A stretch of DNA of 64,000 nucleotides from Zobellia alginiliquefaciens (GCF_029323795.1 NZ_CP119758.1:1116001-1180000); one strand, 5' to 3'; shown: positions 25,702 through 35,232, numbered from the stretch's first letter. Numbers and translations: made by a program. Notes: generated by a model from the letters alone, not told the origin.

Positions 25702-28700
25702 TTATCTTATAAGCTGAATCCAGCCTTTTTTAGTGGTATTGGTTTCAAAACCTTCTACTGTTTCTCCTTCTTGTAAATTGACGTTCAAAACATAGAAATA
25801 AGTACCGTCGGGTGCCTGTTTACCCTCCCATGTTCCATCCCAAATAACCTCATCGGTCATTTGATCACCTTCAAAAACCACCTTTCCGTATCTATTGAAA
25901 ATTTTGATATCGTAAACAAGTTCTATCGTACCAGACTCATGTTCCTTATTTATTTTAAGCACATCATTTGTACCGTCATTATTCGGTGAAAATTGATTGA
26001 AAATGATTCCTAACTCTGCTTCGGTCCTTTCAAAAACATTTACCTCTACCGTAGCTTTATTATTATCATACTTACCTTCGCTATCAACAGGAGAGGAACG
26101 AATAATCTCTGCAGTGTTTTGAAAGTTATCCGCTGAAGGAAATTGCACCCTAATTTCAAGTGTGGCAACCTCATTTTTAATTAGTTCCGGTATTAACCAA
26201 ATGCCTGTTTCAGGAGTATATTCCCCTTTATTCGGCGTACTACTGATCAGGACAAAATCGGTATCTTGAGTAGAAGATATAGAGTCTAAAACCTGAATAT
26301 TGGAAATAGCATTCTCATTGGAGTTATTAGTAACTTTTATAGTGAAAATAACTTCCTGACCAACCAATGGGTTTACACTTTTTAAATCAGCAAAAGGCTC
26401 TTGAATTCCCAAAGTATCGTCTTCTTTTACGATTCTTGCGAACTTCTCTAGTTTCAAATCTATCCCTTCGGGCAAATCAATATTTAAAGTAACTTCTGAA
26501 CTATCATTAGCAGGGTTTTCGTCTACCGGGAACGATTGTAACAATTCGGCAACATTCGTGTATGGACCTCCTTCCAACACATCAACCGTAACGGTTAGAG
26601 TAACCGTACCACCTTCAGAAATCTCAGCAATTGCCCACTCTCCAGTAACTATATCATAACTACCATCCGTAGCAGTATGGGCTTTGTACTGAAAACCTGT
26701 TTCCAACATTTCACCTATAATAACATTCCGTGCCACACGATTAGAAAGGTTTTTGACATTGATAGTAAAAATAACCTCATCACCAGCTATAGCCTCCGCC
26801 TTATCTACAGTTTTTAATACCTCAAGATCTATAGGGGTTGGATCACAGTTTCCATTATTAATATCAGGATCACAAGCATCTAGAGGGTTGGTTCCATCTG
26901 CTTCCTCTTGTCCGTCCGTAATACCATCACCATCAGTATCACAAAGTCCGTTAGAATTATCCGGAATACAAGCATTATTGTTTGCTGGATCTAATTGATC
27001 AACAACTCCATCCAAATCTGTATCTAAAATATTAGAATCCAAAGCATCAATAATACCATCACCATCTTCGTCTAGAGGGTTATCAAAATCATCACCTACT
27101 TCATCTCCATCATTGATACCATCTTCGTCCGAATCAGGGTTATTGGGATCCGTACCCAATATAGCTTCTAGACCACCTAACAATCCATCTCCGTCATCAT
27201 CCGTATCACAACTACTCACTGAAATAGTCACCTCTGCCGTTTCATTCACACAGGGCTCTTGAGCACCTGTTGTGGTATATGCAAACACATATGTACCATT
27301 TGGCAAACCTTGAAAATCCACAACATTCTCACCGTTAATAGTAACATTGGCAGGACCCGAAGACCAAGACCAATTACCTGCACTAGCCGTATCGGCAAAC
27401 CTAGTATCCAAATCTAAAGTAGTAGTGCCAAATGTAGCATCATTACAGGAAGATGCATTTTCCGGGTTCCCTGCGGTAACCGGAGGAAAAACTACCGCCT
27501 CAACCGCAACCCGTGGAGCGGAAGTACAACCATTGGCTTCCGCCTCTACATAGTAGGTTGTGGTATTTGCCAAGTTATCAATAGTAAAACTAGCTCCTGT
27601 TCCTATAGGTGAACCTCCCGTTGCACGGTTAAACCAATTAATGGTAGCGTTTTGAGTAGCCGTTGCCCTCAGCACCACTCTTCCTGGCCCGCATCTACTG
27701 TCCCCAGCAGTACTTGTTACCTCAGGAGTTTCGCTCTGAGCTAACGTTAATGTTAATAAAGGGCTGGCACAATCATTGATAGCATCATAATAAAACCCGT
27801 AATAGGTACCTGGCAGGGGATCATTCAGCCTGTTATTGGGTACAAAACTACCCGTAGGGTCAGTATCATCCGTTGCCCATCGCAAGACCGTACCATTGGG
27901 TCCGCTATTAGGCGCATAGTCATTTAATCCTGTAGTTATATCATCACAAAAAGTTCGCTGTACACTTGTATCTAGAACTGGAGCTGCATTTCCAGCGGTA
28001 CAAGGATCGCAATCATCAACATTTATGGTTACCGATATAGAATCATTAGTACAAGGTGTCTCAGCACCTGTTGTTGTAAACGTATAAACATAAGCACCTT
28101 CCGGCTGCCCTCTAAAGTTCACTTGATTATTGGCTCCCGTAGGATTTACCGTTGCTGGTCCTGAAGTATAGGCCCAAGTACCTGCATCATTACCTGTAAT
28201 TAATGAATTTAATGGAATACGAGTCGGTCCAAATTCATCATTAGCATTATTACACGCGTTTGAAGGAGTTGTTACCGTACCTACCGATGGCGGAGTATTA
28301 AACGTTATGGTAACCGGGTTACTGGTCGTAAAACAAGAATTGTCATCCGCCCAATATACGGCGTGATAGGTACCGGAAGCTGTTATTGTGGCAGCCCTTA
28401 AAGCCCCTTCCGTTGTTGGATTGGCCGTATCACTCCACCGGAGCGAACTCCCTGCAGGTGCGCCACCTGCACCATCTACTACGTACGTATTTAAATTAAC
28501 AGAGGCCGTTGGAGGGTTACAAACTGCATTAGCCCTTCCGTTAATAGTAGGAGGTGTATCTCCTGCCACACAATCATTATCAATGATCGTTACCGTGCGA
28601 TCTGCAACCAACATTTCGGTATGACCGAACTGAGCTGTATTACTAGGGTCTCCAAGAGTTAGAATTATCGTTTCATCGGGTTCTGGGGTTGCATCAGGAG

Positions 28701-29421
28701 TGGGGTCTACAACTATAGTTTGGGGTGTATTATCACCATTAGCAAAAATTAATTGACCGTTCACAGGACGAGTTGCCGTATAATCCGTACCAAAAGTAGC
28801 TGAGCTCAGATTTGCACCTGTAGCGTTAAAATTGTAAGGAACGGTAACATCCGCCCCAGTCGCATTCACCTTATCAAGAGAAAGAGTAAAGGTTGCGGTG
28901 CCTGCAGCATCTTCAGCTAGAGTTGCAGGTGTTCTGCTTAAAGTAAATTCGCCCTCATCATTATCCTGAATTGTAAAGGTTATTTTATTATCAGTTGGAT
29001 GTCTACTTCCTCCTCCTGACACACCGTTAACTACAGGTATTTCAATAGTAATTGTTTCATTTAGTTCTATCAATTGATCATCAGCAATGTTAATATCAAC
29101 TAGATGTTGAGATGTTAATGCATTGAACTGAAATGTTACTGGAAAGTTTTGGTAATCGCTACCCGAAGTTGCCGCATTTGCGCCGGCAAGTACACTAAGG
29201 TTCACAGTATTCGTACCAAATACAGGCCCCCCTGCTTTAGAAACCCTAAATGACAGTATCGCACCTCCTTCTTGTGTCGTTGTCGCCGACGTCGCCGTTA
29301 GAGAAAATGTCTGAGCATTAGCAAAATAGCCAACACCCAAAAACAATAAAAATACTAGTACTGCTTTACCCAGTGCTCTCAAACTTTGGGTGAAGCCTAT
29401 TTTTTTCTTTTTCAATTTCAT
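25702..29421 (-). CDS. Large T9SS type B surface protein with Calx-beta, calcium-binding and DUF11 repeats
   Basis: The 1239-residue protein has a long signal peptide (about 1-36, ending ANAQ). Two Calx-beta-like domains follow (about 40-150 and 155-285; TISFT/ITIQDNDEGEF and VTIIDNDC mark their ends), then several Ig-like modules rich in paired cysteines (290-740). A thrombospondin type 3/dockerin-like calcium region lies at about 740-860 (DDDGDGLLGG, DSDEDGINDGDE, DEDGDGIIDALD). Two DUF11 repeats cover about 865-1135. The T9SS type B sorting domain is at about 1150-1239, with FSPNNDGTNDVLKI, IKIFNRYGKVVFEG and GTYFYVLNV. It is expected to be exported by T9SS and held on the cell surface as an adhesin. 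Ligand unknown. It heads a trio with SprF-like and OmpA-like genes. Confidence 0.9.
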   Translation of the reverse strand: MKLKKKKIGFTQSLRALGKAVLVFLLFLGVGYFANAQTFSLTATSATTTQEGGAILSFRVSKAGGPVFGTNTVNLSVLAGANAATSGSDYQNFPVTFQFNALTSQHLVDINIADDQLIELNETITIEIPVVNGVSGGGSRHPTDNKITFTIQDNDEGEFTLSRTPATLAEDAAGTATFTLSLDKVNATGADVTVPYNFNATGANLSSATFGTDYTATRPVNGQLIFANGDNTPQTIVVDPTPDATPEPDETIILTLGDPSNTAQFGHTEMLVADRTVTIIDNDCVAGDTPPTINGRANAVCNPPTASVNLNTYVVDGAGGAPAGSSLRWSDTANPTTEGALRAATITASGTYHAVYWADDNSCFTTSNPVTITFNTPPSVGTVTTPSNACNNANDEFGPTRIPLNSLITGNDAGTWAYTSGPATVNPTGANNQVNFRGQPEGAYVYTFTTTGAETPCTNDSISVTINVDDCDPCTAGNAAPVLDTSVQRTFCDDITTGLNDYAPNSGPNGTVLRWATDDTDPTGSFVPNNRLNDPLPGTYYGFYYDAINDCASPLLTLTLAQSETPEVTSTAGDSRCGPGRVVLRATATQNATINWFNRATGGSPIGTGASFTIDNLANTTTYYVEAEANGCTSAPRVAVEAVVFPPVTAGNPENASSCNDATFGTTTLDLDTRFADTASAGNWSWSSGPANVTINGENVVDFQGLPNGTYVFAYTTTGAQEPCVNETAEVTISVSSCDTDDDGDGLLGGLEAILGTDPNNPDSDEDGINDGDEVGDDFDNPLDEDGDGIIDALDSNILDTDLDGVVDQLDPANNNACIPDNSNGLCDTDGDGITDGQEEADGTNPLDACDPDINNGNCDPTPIDLEVLKTVDKAEAIAGDEVIFTINVKNLSNRVARNVIIGEMLETGFQYKAHTATDGSYDIVTGEWAIAEISEGGTVTLTVTVDVLEGGPYTNVAELLQSFPVDENPANDSSEVTLNIDLPEGIDLKLEKFARIVKEDDTLGIQEPFADLKSVNPLVGQEVIFTIKVTNNSNENAISNIQVLDSISSTQDTDFVLISSTPNKGEYTPETGIWLIPELIKNEVATLEIRVQFPSADNFQNTAEIIRSSPVDSEGKYDNNKATVEVNVFERTEAELGIIFNQFSPNNDGTNDVLKINKEHESGTIELVYDIKIFNRYGKVVFEGDQMTDEVIWDGTWEGKQAPDGTYFYVLNVNLQEGETVEGFETNTTKKGWIQLIR

Positions 29422-29494
29422 AACTGTCCTTTGAACAAAAATTCAATTCACAGCAAATAAAGTAGGTCGTGGCTAAATGGGCGTCAATATTACT

Positions 29495-29546
29495 AAAAAA
29501 AATGTCCGCAACCGTAAATTTGGGGTTAAATCAAGGTTTTACGGAC
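29495..29546 (-). terminator. Intrinsic terminator of fabD with alternative pairings
   Basis: On the minus strand CCGTAAA (29544-29538) can pair with TTTACGG (29518-29512). An overlapping alternative pairs GTCCG (29546-29542) with CGGAC (29508-29504), supported inside by AACC/GGTT. Eight T follow on that strand (29502-29495). It sits between fabD and the downstream surface-protein gene. Confidence 0.65.
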
Positions 29547-29572
29547 GAACTACATCATATACGGATAAAACA

Positions 29573-30460
29573 TCAACTTGGGATATCTGCCGACTGACTT
29601 TCTGCTCCCGGAGCGATTTTTCTAACCAATCCTTGCAACACTTTTCCTGGTCCAACCTCAATAAACAAGGAAGCGCCGTCTTTCACCATATTTTCCACAC
29701 TTTGCGTCCATTTTACGGGAGCGGTCAATTGTGAAATGAGATTCTTCTGAATTTCCGCGGAATCACTCACTGCTACAGTAGTAACATTCTGATATACTGG
29801 ACAATTAGGTGTTGAAAATGTTGTATTTTCAATTGCTGCCGCCAACTCTTCCCGGGCAGGCTCCATTAATGGTGAGTGGAATGCACCACCTACAGGAAGC
29901 ACCAAGGCTCTTCTTGCTCCGGCTTCTTTCATATTAACACAGGCTGCTTCAATAGCTTCTACTTCGCCAGAAATAACCAGTTGCCCTGGGCAATTATAAT
30001 TTGCTGCGACAACCACCCCAGGTGTTTCTTTACATATTTTTTCTACGATAGCATCTTCCAATCCTAAAACTGCAGCCATTGTACTCGGTTTAAGCTCACA
30101 CGCTTTTTGCATTGCCAACGCACGTTGCGAAACTAATTTTAATCCATCTTCAAAACCCAAGGTTCCATTGGCTACCAATGCCGAAAATTCACCTAATGAA
30201 TGACCTGCTACCATATCCGGTTTAAAGCTATCCCCCATCACTTTACTCAAAATAACCGAATGCAAGAAAATGGCCGGTTGCGTAACTTTAGTTTGTTTTA
30301 AATCTTCAGGCGTACCCTGAAACATAATATCGGTAATAGAAAAACCAAGGATTTCATTGGCTTTTTCAAATAGCTCTTGCGCTAATGGGTACTTTTCGTA
30401 AAGGTCCAAGCCCATACCTACAAACTGTGCTCCTTGTCCAGGAAATATATATGCGTTCAT
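29573..30460 (-). CDS. fabD: Malonyl-CoA:ACP transacylase
   Basis: The 295-residue enzyme transfers malonate from CoA to acyl-carrier protein for fatty-acid synthesis. It shows IFPGQGAQFVGMGLDLYE at the N-terminus and the nucleophile motif GHSLGEF with serine near residue 88. The arginine region is SQRALAMQKACE near 113-124, and the general-base histidine lies in GGAFHSPLMEPA near 199. The C-terminal motif is VGPGKVLQGLVRK. Length matches the family. It has its own promoter (30484-30513) and hairpin terminator, so it is a single-gene unit rather than part of a fab operon. Confidence 0.96.
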   Translation of the reverse strand: MNAYIFPGQGAQFVGMGLDLYEKYPLAQELFEKANEILGFSITDIMFQGTPEDLKQTKVTQPAIFLHSVILSKVMGDSFKPDMVAGHSLGEFSALVANGTLGFEDGLKLVSQRALAMQKACELKPSTMAAVLGLEDAIVEKICKETPGVVVAANYNCPGQLVISGEVEAIEAACVNMKEAGARRALVLPVGGAFHSPLMEPAREELAAAIENTTFSTPNCPVYQNVTTVAVSDSAEIQKNLISQLTAPVKWTQSVENMVKDGASLFIEVGPGKVLQGLVRKIAPGAESQSADIPS

Positions 30461-30483
30461 TCTTTTTCGTTTTTTGGTGCCTG

Positions 30484-30513
30484 CAAAAATAACAAATTAA
30501 GTATAAGTCCCAA
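30484..30513 (-). promoter_or_regulatory. Bacteroidota-type promoter of fabD
   Basis: On the minus strand a -33 TTG (30513-30511), a 19-base spacer and a -7 TATTTTTG (30491-30484) fit the consensus. The -7 element ends 23 bases before the fabD ATG. Confidence 0.6.
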
Positions 30514-30531
30514 CTCGGATGCCTACTCTTC

Positions 30532-31041
30532 TTATTCTTTGAACCAACTGGAATACATCACATAATTGTTAGCAATACGGTCTATCTCACCTGAGCTCAG
30601 CTCAGGACTGATGTCCTTTATCTTTTTAGCAGGTGTTCCTGCAAAAACACTTCCAGAGGGTACATGGGTTCCTTTTGTAACTACGGCTCCCGCCGCAATA
30701 ATACTATTGCTCTCCACAACACAATCATCCATAATTATACTTCCCATACCCACCAATACATTATCTTTTAAGGTGCAACCGTGAACAATAGCATTATGAC
30801 CAATGGAGACATTATTACCGATTGTTGTTGGCGATTTCTGGTACGTACAGTGCACTATGGCTCCGTCTTGAACGTTCACCTTATTGCCCATTTTAATAAA
30901 ATGTACATCTCCCCTAAGCACCGCATTGTACCAAATACTACATTGATCGCCCATAGTTACTTCGCCCACGATAGTAGCATTTTCGGCAATGAAACAATCA
31001 TCTCCAAATTGCGGTGTTTTTCCGTTAATTGTTTTTATCAT
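30532..31041 (-). CDS. Gamma-carbonic anhydrase family (left-handed beta-helix) protein
   Basis: The 169-residue protein is built of hexapeptide repeats that form a left-handed beta-helix trimer, for example NATIVGEVTMGDQCSIWYNA and ATVVG-type turns. The three zinc-ligand histidines of the gamma-carbonic anhydrase/YrdA group are present at about H64 (AIVHCTY), H82 and H87 (GHNAIVHGC). Such proteins bind a metal and may hydrate CO2, though many YrdA-like members show little activity. It follows the LytTR regulator after 20 bases on the same strand, so it may be co-transcribed with the two-component pair. Enzymatic activity is not proven by sequence. Confidence 0.9.
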   Translation of the reverse strand: MIKTINGKTPQFGDDCFIAENATIVGEVTMGDQCSIWYNAVLRGDVHFIKMGNKVNVQDGAIVHCTYQKSPTTIGNNVSIGHNAIVHGCTLKDNVLVGMGSIIMDDCVVESNSIIAAGAVVTKGTHVPSGSVFAGTPAKKIKDISPELSSGEIDRIANNYVMYSSWFKE

Positions 31042-31061
31042 AGTTTTTCTTATTAATGTTC

Positions 31062-31790
31062 TTAAAAATAGGCCAAAAGGTCTTTCTTTTTTGATGCGGA
31101 CACCAACAGTTCTTTTCCGTTGGAAACCACTACGCTTCCTCCTTTTCCTTTTTTGTACTTGATTACCTCATTTACGTTCACCAAGTACGATTTGTGAATA
31201 CGGACAAACGGAAAGCTAGCCAATGCTTCTTCAAAATATTTTAGAGTCTTGCTAACAAGTATCTTTTTATTCTCTAGATAGATTTCCGTATAGTTATCAT
31301 CTGCCTTACAATAGAGAATATCTGCCACATTCAACACCTGAAAACCGTCTTGCTGCGGCAAGGTTATCTTTCCTTGAACGGATTTCAATTTGGGCTGCAG
31401 GACCATGTCTTCAAGTTCATTTTCCTTCTCCTTAATCTCTTGAACATAACTTACCGCTTTTATGAGCTCATCAATATTTATAGGTTTCATAAGATAGTAG
31501 GCCGCATGATTATTTAAAGCGTCCATAGCATACTGATTATACGCCGTTACAAAAACAGTTTCAAAAGTACGGTCCGGTAATTGGTCCAGTAAATCAAAGG
31601 CATTGCCAAAGGGCATTTCTACATCTAAAAATACAAGGTCCAAATCATGTTTTCCGATAAGCTCCAATCCTTCTTGAATGGATGCAGCTTCACCGACTAA
31701 ATTTACGTCGGCACAATATTTTGACAGATAATTACGGAGTATTTCGCGGCTATTGGCTTCGTCTTCAACAAGTATGGCGTTTAATTTCAT
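31062..31790 (-). CDS. LytTR-family response regulator
   Basis: The 242-residue protein has an N-terminal receiver domain with the acidic pocket VEDEANSRE, the phospho-acceptor Asp near residue 56 (DLVFLDVEMPFGNAFDLL), and the conserved Thr/Lys positions VFVTAYNQY and YLMKPI. A C-terminal LytTR DNA-binding domain follows at about 140-242, with the segments ILYCKADDNYTEIYL, LVSKTLKYFEEAL and FVRIHKSYLVNVNEVIKYKKG. It is the partner of the LytS-type kinase encoded 30 bases upstream. LytTR regulators bind imperfect direct repeats, often in front of envelope or quorum-related genes; the target genes here are unknown. Confidence 0.94.
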   Translation of the reverse strand: MKLNAILVEDEANSREILRNYLSKYCADVNLVGEAASIQEGLELIGKHDLDLVFLDVEMPFGNAFDLLDQLPDRTFETVFVTAYNQYAMDALNNHAAYYLMKPINIDELIKAVSYVQEIKEKENELEDMVLQPKLKSVQGKITLPQQDGFQVLNVADILYCKADDNYTEIYLENKKILVSKTLKYFEEALASFPFVRIHKSYLVNVNEVIKYKKGKGGSVVVSNGKELLVSASKKKDLLAYF

Positions 31791-31820
31791 AGTAGGGTTT
31801 TTGGTAGGGATTGAACCTCA

Positions 31821-33776
31821 TTAGTCTTTTCTCAAAACGAACAGCACTTTTGTACCGGAACCATCTGCAGAAAGGTCAGAAATAGCTACATCTACCTTAT
31901 TTTTATACATATCGTTTAGAATAGCAATCCGTTTTTGAATGTTACCCATACCTTTGGATTTTTGCTTCTTTTGGTTTTGGGTCTTTAGTTGAGATGATTT
32001 CTTTCTTCCAATACCGTCATCGGCAATACTTATTTCTATGGATGTTGCTCCCTTTGGCTGTACATCAATTTTCAAAAGTCCTTTTTCTTCTTTGTACCGA
32101 AGTCCGTGCCAAATCGCATTTTCAATATAAGGCTGAAGCAACATGGGCGGAATCTCAAAGGACGAAATATCAATATTCTTATCTACGTTCAGCTCATAAT
32201 CAAACTTATCCGGAAAACGGGAGTGTTCTAGCTTCACATACAGTTCTAGCTGTTCTAATTCTTTTGTAAGCGGAATAAAATCTTCCTCCGAATTTTCCAA
32301 TACCGAACGCATTAGAGTTGAAAACTCACTTAAAAACCTGTTAGCACTACGCTCATCGCTCTTAGCTATGTAATTATTTACAGAGTTTAGTGCATTAAAT
32401 ATAAAATGCGGATTCATCTGTGACCGCAACGACTTTAAAGCCAAAAGGTTATTGGCCAATTTTTGTTGCTGATTGCTACGGTAAAAGAAAAATGCAGCCA
32501 AACCGAGTAATATCATTCCAAAAATAAGCGAATAGATAATCCATTTTTGACGCTTGTTGTTTTCTTGAATCAATTGCTGTTCCGTCAATGCCAGGTCATA
32601 CTTGCTTTGTGACAACTCCCGTTCTTGCTCTAAACCGGAAATACGGTTTTGCTTAGAGGCTATCTCACGGTTAAATCGTGCCGCTCGTGATATCTCCTGT
32701 TCTTTGCGTACATAAAGCGTATCTACCAAGGACACATAATCTCTATAGGTTTCAAAAGCCTTGGGATAATCGCCCTTATATTCAAAAACTTCAGAGAGTT
32801 TTCGGGTTGCATCTTTCTGAACTACCAAATCATCTTCAGAGCCGGCTTCTTCTATACTTTCTTTAAGATAAGGAATGGCCTCATCATACTTATCTTGCGC
32901 TATATAGGCATTAGCTATTTTGTAATTGATACGTTGCGAAGTAATGGAATCAAAATCACCCCGTGCTTCCCGCTTACTAGTTTTACCCAAAGGAAGCGTC
33001 TTTAATTCATTAAGACTTTTTTTACGTAATTCAATCTCGGCACCGTACTGACTTTTCTGGTTATAAAAATCAGCTACTTTTTCTTTTTCCTGAACAGCGC
33101 GTTTTGGCTCAAGCCCTTCCGTAAGCTTTAATGAACTCTTGTAATATGCACTTGCTTCTACCAATTTATCATCCTGGGCATAGGTGTCGGCTATCTTAGA
33201 ATTTAAATCGGCCAACTTGGGTGTAATTTGGTTTTTTCTGGCGACCAAGATTCCTTCTTCATAAAAAGCTACTGCTTTTCCAATAAGTCCCAAGCCCCTA
33301 TAGGCGTCACCTAAACTTTCGTTTAATCGTACATTTTGATAAGGTTCCAGACCTTCTATCTTCAGCAATGGACCCAACTCTTTCTCGGCTTCCGAGAACT
33401 GTTTGTTCAGTATATACACTTCGGCCAAAAGAAGAGTGGTCCGGGTTGACTTATGGGCTTCAAGCGCATCTTTATAATTGGTAATCGCTAAATCATATTG
33501 ATTGTGATATCGATATACTTCGCCCAAAGCCACTAAAGATTCCGAAAGCGACTTCTTATCCGCTTGCTTACCTAATACCGCAATAGAATTGGTGATATAA
33601 TCAATACTGCGTTCAATATCTGTTTGCTTATAGCTATTGGCCGAATCTAAATACACCTGATGCAGGTTGTTTTGTGGCTTGGACATTTTACTGCTACGCA
33701 CCTCTTTTTGTGCCCACAAGCTCATTGTGGAACATCCTAAAAACAAGAAGATCAATATGTAACGGATTGTTTGCAT
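31821..33776 (-). CDS. TPR-containing LytS/YehU-type sensor histidine kinase
   Basis: The 651-residue protein has an N-terminal signal-like segment (about 1-22) and a long tetratricopeptide sensor region (about 40-370; SLVALGEVYRYHNQYDLAITNYKDAL is one repeat). A coiled coil (about 370-415) and one membrane span (WIIYSLIFGMILLGLAAFFF, about 415-436) follow. The His_kinase domain has the phospho-acceptor histidine in LRSQMNPHFIFNALNSVNNY near residue 455. The ATP-binding domain contains PPMLLQPYIENAIWHGL and IADDGIGRKKS. The TPRs face the periplasm if the N-terminal segment is cleaved. It signals to the LytTR regulator 30 bases downstream. The ligand or protein partner is unknown. Confidence 0.93.
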   Translation of the reverse strand: MQTIRYILIFLFLGCSTMSLWAQKEVRSSKMSKPQNNLHQVYLDSANSYKQTDIERSIDYITNSIAVLGKQADKKSLSESLVALGEVYRYHNQYDLAITNYKDALEAHKSTRTTLLLAEVYILNKQFSEAEKELGPLLKIEGLEPYQNVRLNESLGDAYRGLGLIGKAVAFYEEGILVARKNQITPKLADLNSKIADTYAQDDKLVEASAYYKSSLKLTEGLEPKRAVQEKEKVADFYNQKSQYGAEIELRKKSLNELKTLPLGKTSKREARGDFDSITSQRINYKIANAYIAQDKYDEAIPYLKESIEEAGSEDDLVVQKDATRKLSEVFEYKGDYPKAFETYRDYVSLVDTLYVRKEQEISRAARFNREIASKQNRISGLEQERELSQSKYDLALTEQQLIQENNKRQKWIIYSLIFGMILLGLAAFFFYRSNQQQKLANNLLALKSLRSQMNPHFIFNALNSVNNYIAKSDERSANRFLSEFSTLMRSVLENSEEDFIPLTKELEQLELYVKLEHSRFPDKFDYELNVDKNIDISSFEIPPMLLQPYIENAIWHGLRYKEEKGLLKIDVQPKGATSIEISIADDGIGRKKSSQLKTQNQKKQKSKGMGNIQKRIAILNDMYKNKVDVAISDLSADGSGTKVLFVLRKD

Positions 33777-34024
33777 TTAATTATTTGTACAACGTAAACT
33801 TAGTTGAATTATGCGGCACTAAAAAACCACATTTTTCACTAAACCCTCAAAAAATGGATTGTTTTATAGGCTTCCCACACCCAAAAGGTACGTTCCCTAC
33901 TTCAGAACGCCAGTTCCCTCAAAACAGGTTTTTCAAGAACTAAGTTGCTTCTACTTTTACCTCATCAACAGAAAAAACAGAAACAAATTAATAGCCTCTA
34001 AATAGTGCTTTAAAAATTTAAATT

Positions 34025-35212
34025 ATGAAAAACACAGGAAAGATTCTAGGATTAGCTTGCATGTCATTTGCCATCACCAGTATGTACGGTTGCGAGCTAA
34101 AACCTAAAAAAGCAACAGCGGAACCCGTACTGGCGCAAGTATTTTCGCCCATACATGACGAAAAACCAAAAAACAACACCGTAAAAATTGCGCTGCTACT
34201 AGATACCAGTAATAGTATGGACGGACTCATCAACCAAGCAAAATCTCAGCTTTGGGATATTGTAAACAAGTTTACCTATGCCAAATGCGGAAATGAAGAA
34301 AGACCGGAACTGCAAATTGCACTGTATCAATATGGCAACGACAATTTATCTTCCAGAGAAGGTTACATTCAGCAAGTATTGAATTTTAGTGGAGATTTGG
34401 ATGATATCTCAGAGAAACTCTTTTCATTAACAACTAATGGTGGAGAGGAATTTTGTGGCGAAGTAATTCACACCTCATTAAAGCAATTGAATTGGGGCGA
34501 CAACCCAGACAATCTAAAAATGATTTTCATTGCCGGTAACGAACCTTTTACCCAAGGCAAACTAAACTATAAAGATGCAGTGATTAACGCAAAAGAGAAA
34601 GACATTGTGGTGAATACCATTTTCTGTGGAAACTATCAGCAAGGCATTAATTCGGATTGGAAAAACGGCGCTGTCTTAACCGGAGGAGAATATATAGCTA
34701 TTGACCATAATCGTAAAGTGGTTCACATAGACACGCCTTATGATGATGTCATCATTAAGCTAAATTCTAAATTGAACAAGACCTATATTTCATACGGTGC
34801 TTTGGGTAGCGCCAAAATGGAACAACAGCGTACTCAAGATTCCAACGCTTATGAATTAGAAGAGGTGGTTGCGGTAAAAAGGGCAGTGAGTAAAAGTTCT
34901 AGACTTTATAACAATAAGAAATGGGACTTGGTAGATGCATCCGATGATGCCTCTTTTGATATCGCAAAAATAGAGGAAGATGAACTGCCCAAAGAGTTAA
35001 AAGGAAAGTCTAAAGATGAAATGGAATCTTATATTAAAGAAAAGAAATCCGAACGCAGTAAAATTCAAAACGAGATTCAAACATTGAATGCGAAACGCGA
35101 GCAATTCATTGCCGAAAAGCAAAAAGATGGCGAAAAAGGTGAATTGGAAAATGCGATGCTAGAGGCGATTAAAAAGCAAGCGGCTAAAAAAGATTATAAG
35201 TGGGAGGAATAA
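34025..35212 (+). CDS. von Willebrand factor A domain lipoprotein
   Basis: The 395-residue protein has a lipoprotein signal peptide ending in ITSMYGC, with the lipidated cysteine near residue 23. A VWA domain (about 50-230) has an intact metal-ion-dependent adhesion site DTSNSMDG and a downstream acidic/threonine region (LTTNGGEEFCGEV). Cysteines in YAKCGNEE and FCGEV may pair. The last 70 residues are a charged coiled coil (KSKDEMESYIKEKKSERSK... onward). It is anchored in a membrane facing the periplasm or cell surface. The VWA site suggests metal-dependent protein binding. No AAA/MoxR partner gene is nearby, so it is not a classic MoxR-VWA pair. Partner and role are unknown. Confidence 0.85.
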   Translation: MKNTGKILGLACMSFAITSMYGCELKPKKATAEPVLAQVFSPIHDEKPKNNTVKIALLLDTSNSMDGLINQAKSQLWDIVNKFTYAKCGNEERPELQIALYQYGNDNLSSREGYIQQVLNFSGDLDDISEKLFSLTTNGGEEFCGEVIHTSLKQLNWGDNPDNLKMIFIAGNEPFTQGKLNYKDAVINAKEKDIVVNTIFCGNYQQGINSDWKNGAVLTGGEYIAIDHNRKVVHIDTPYDDVIIKLNSKLNKTYISYGALGSAKMEQQRTQDSNAYELEEVVAVKRAVSKSSRLYNNKKWDLVDASDDASFDIAKIEEDELPKELKGKSKDEMESYIKEKKSERSKIQNEIQTLNAKREQFIAEKQKDGEKGELENAMLEAIKKQAAKKDYKWEE

Positions 35213-35232
35213 ACCTCTAATACTTAAAAAAC

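Noticed and set aside
26850-27200. Repetitive GATACCATC-like stretch inside the large surface-protein gene
   Set aside because: It encodes DxDGDGxxD calcium-binding repeats on the minus strand and is explained by protein structure.
28388-28624. Plus-strand open frames inside the 1239-residue surface-protein gene
   Set aside because: They are antisense to modules with clear domain signatures and have no start context.
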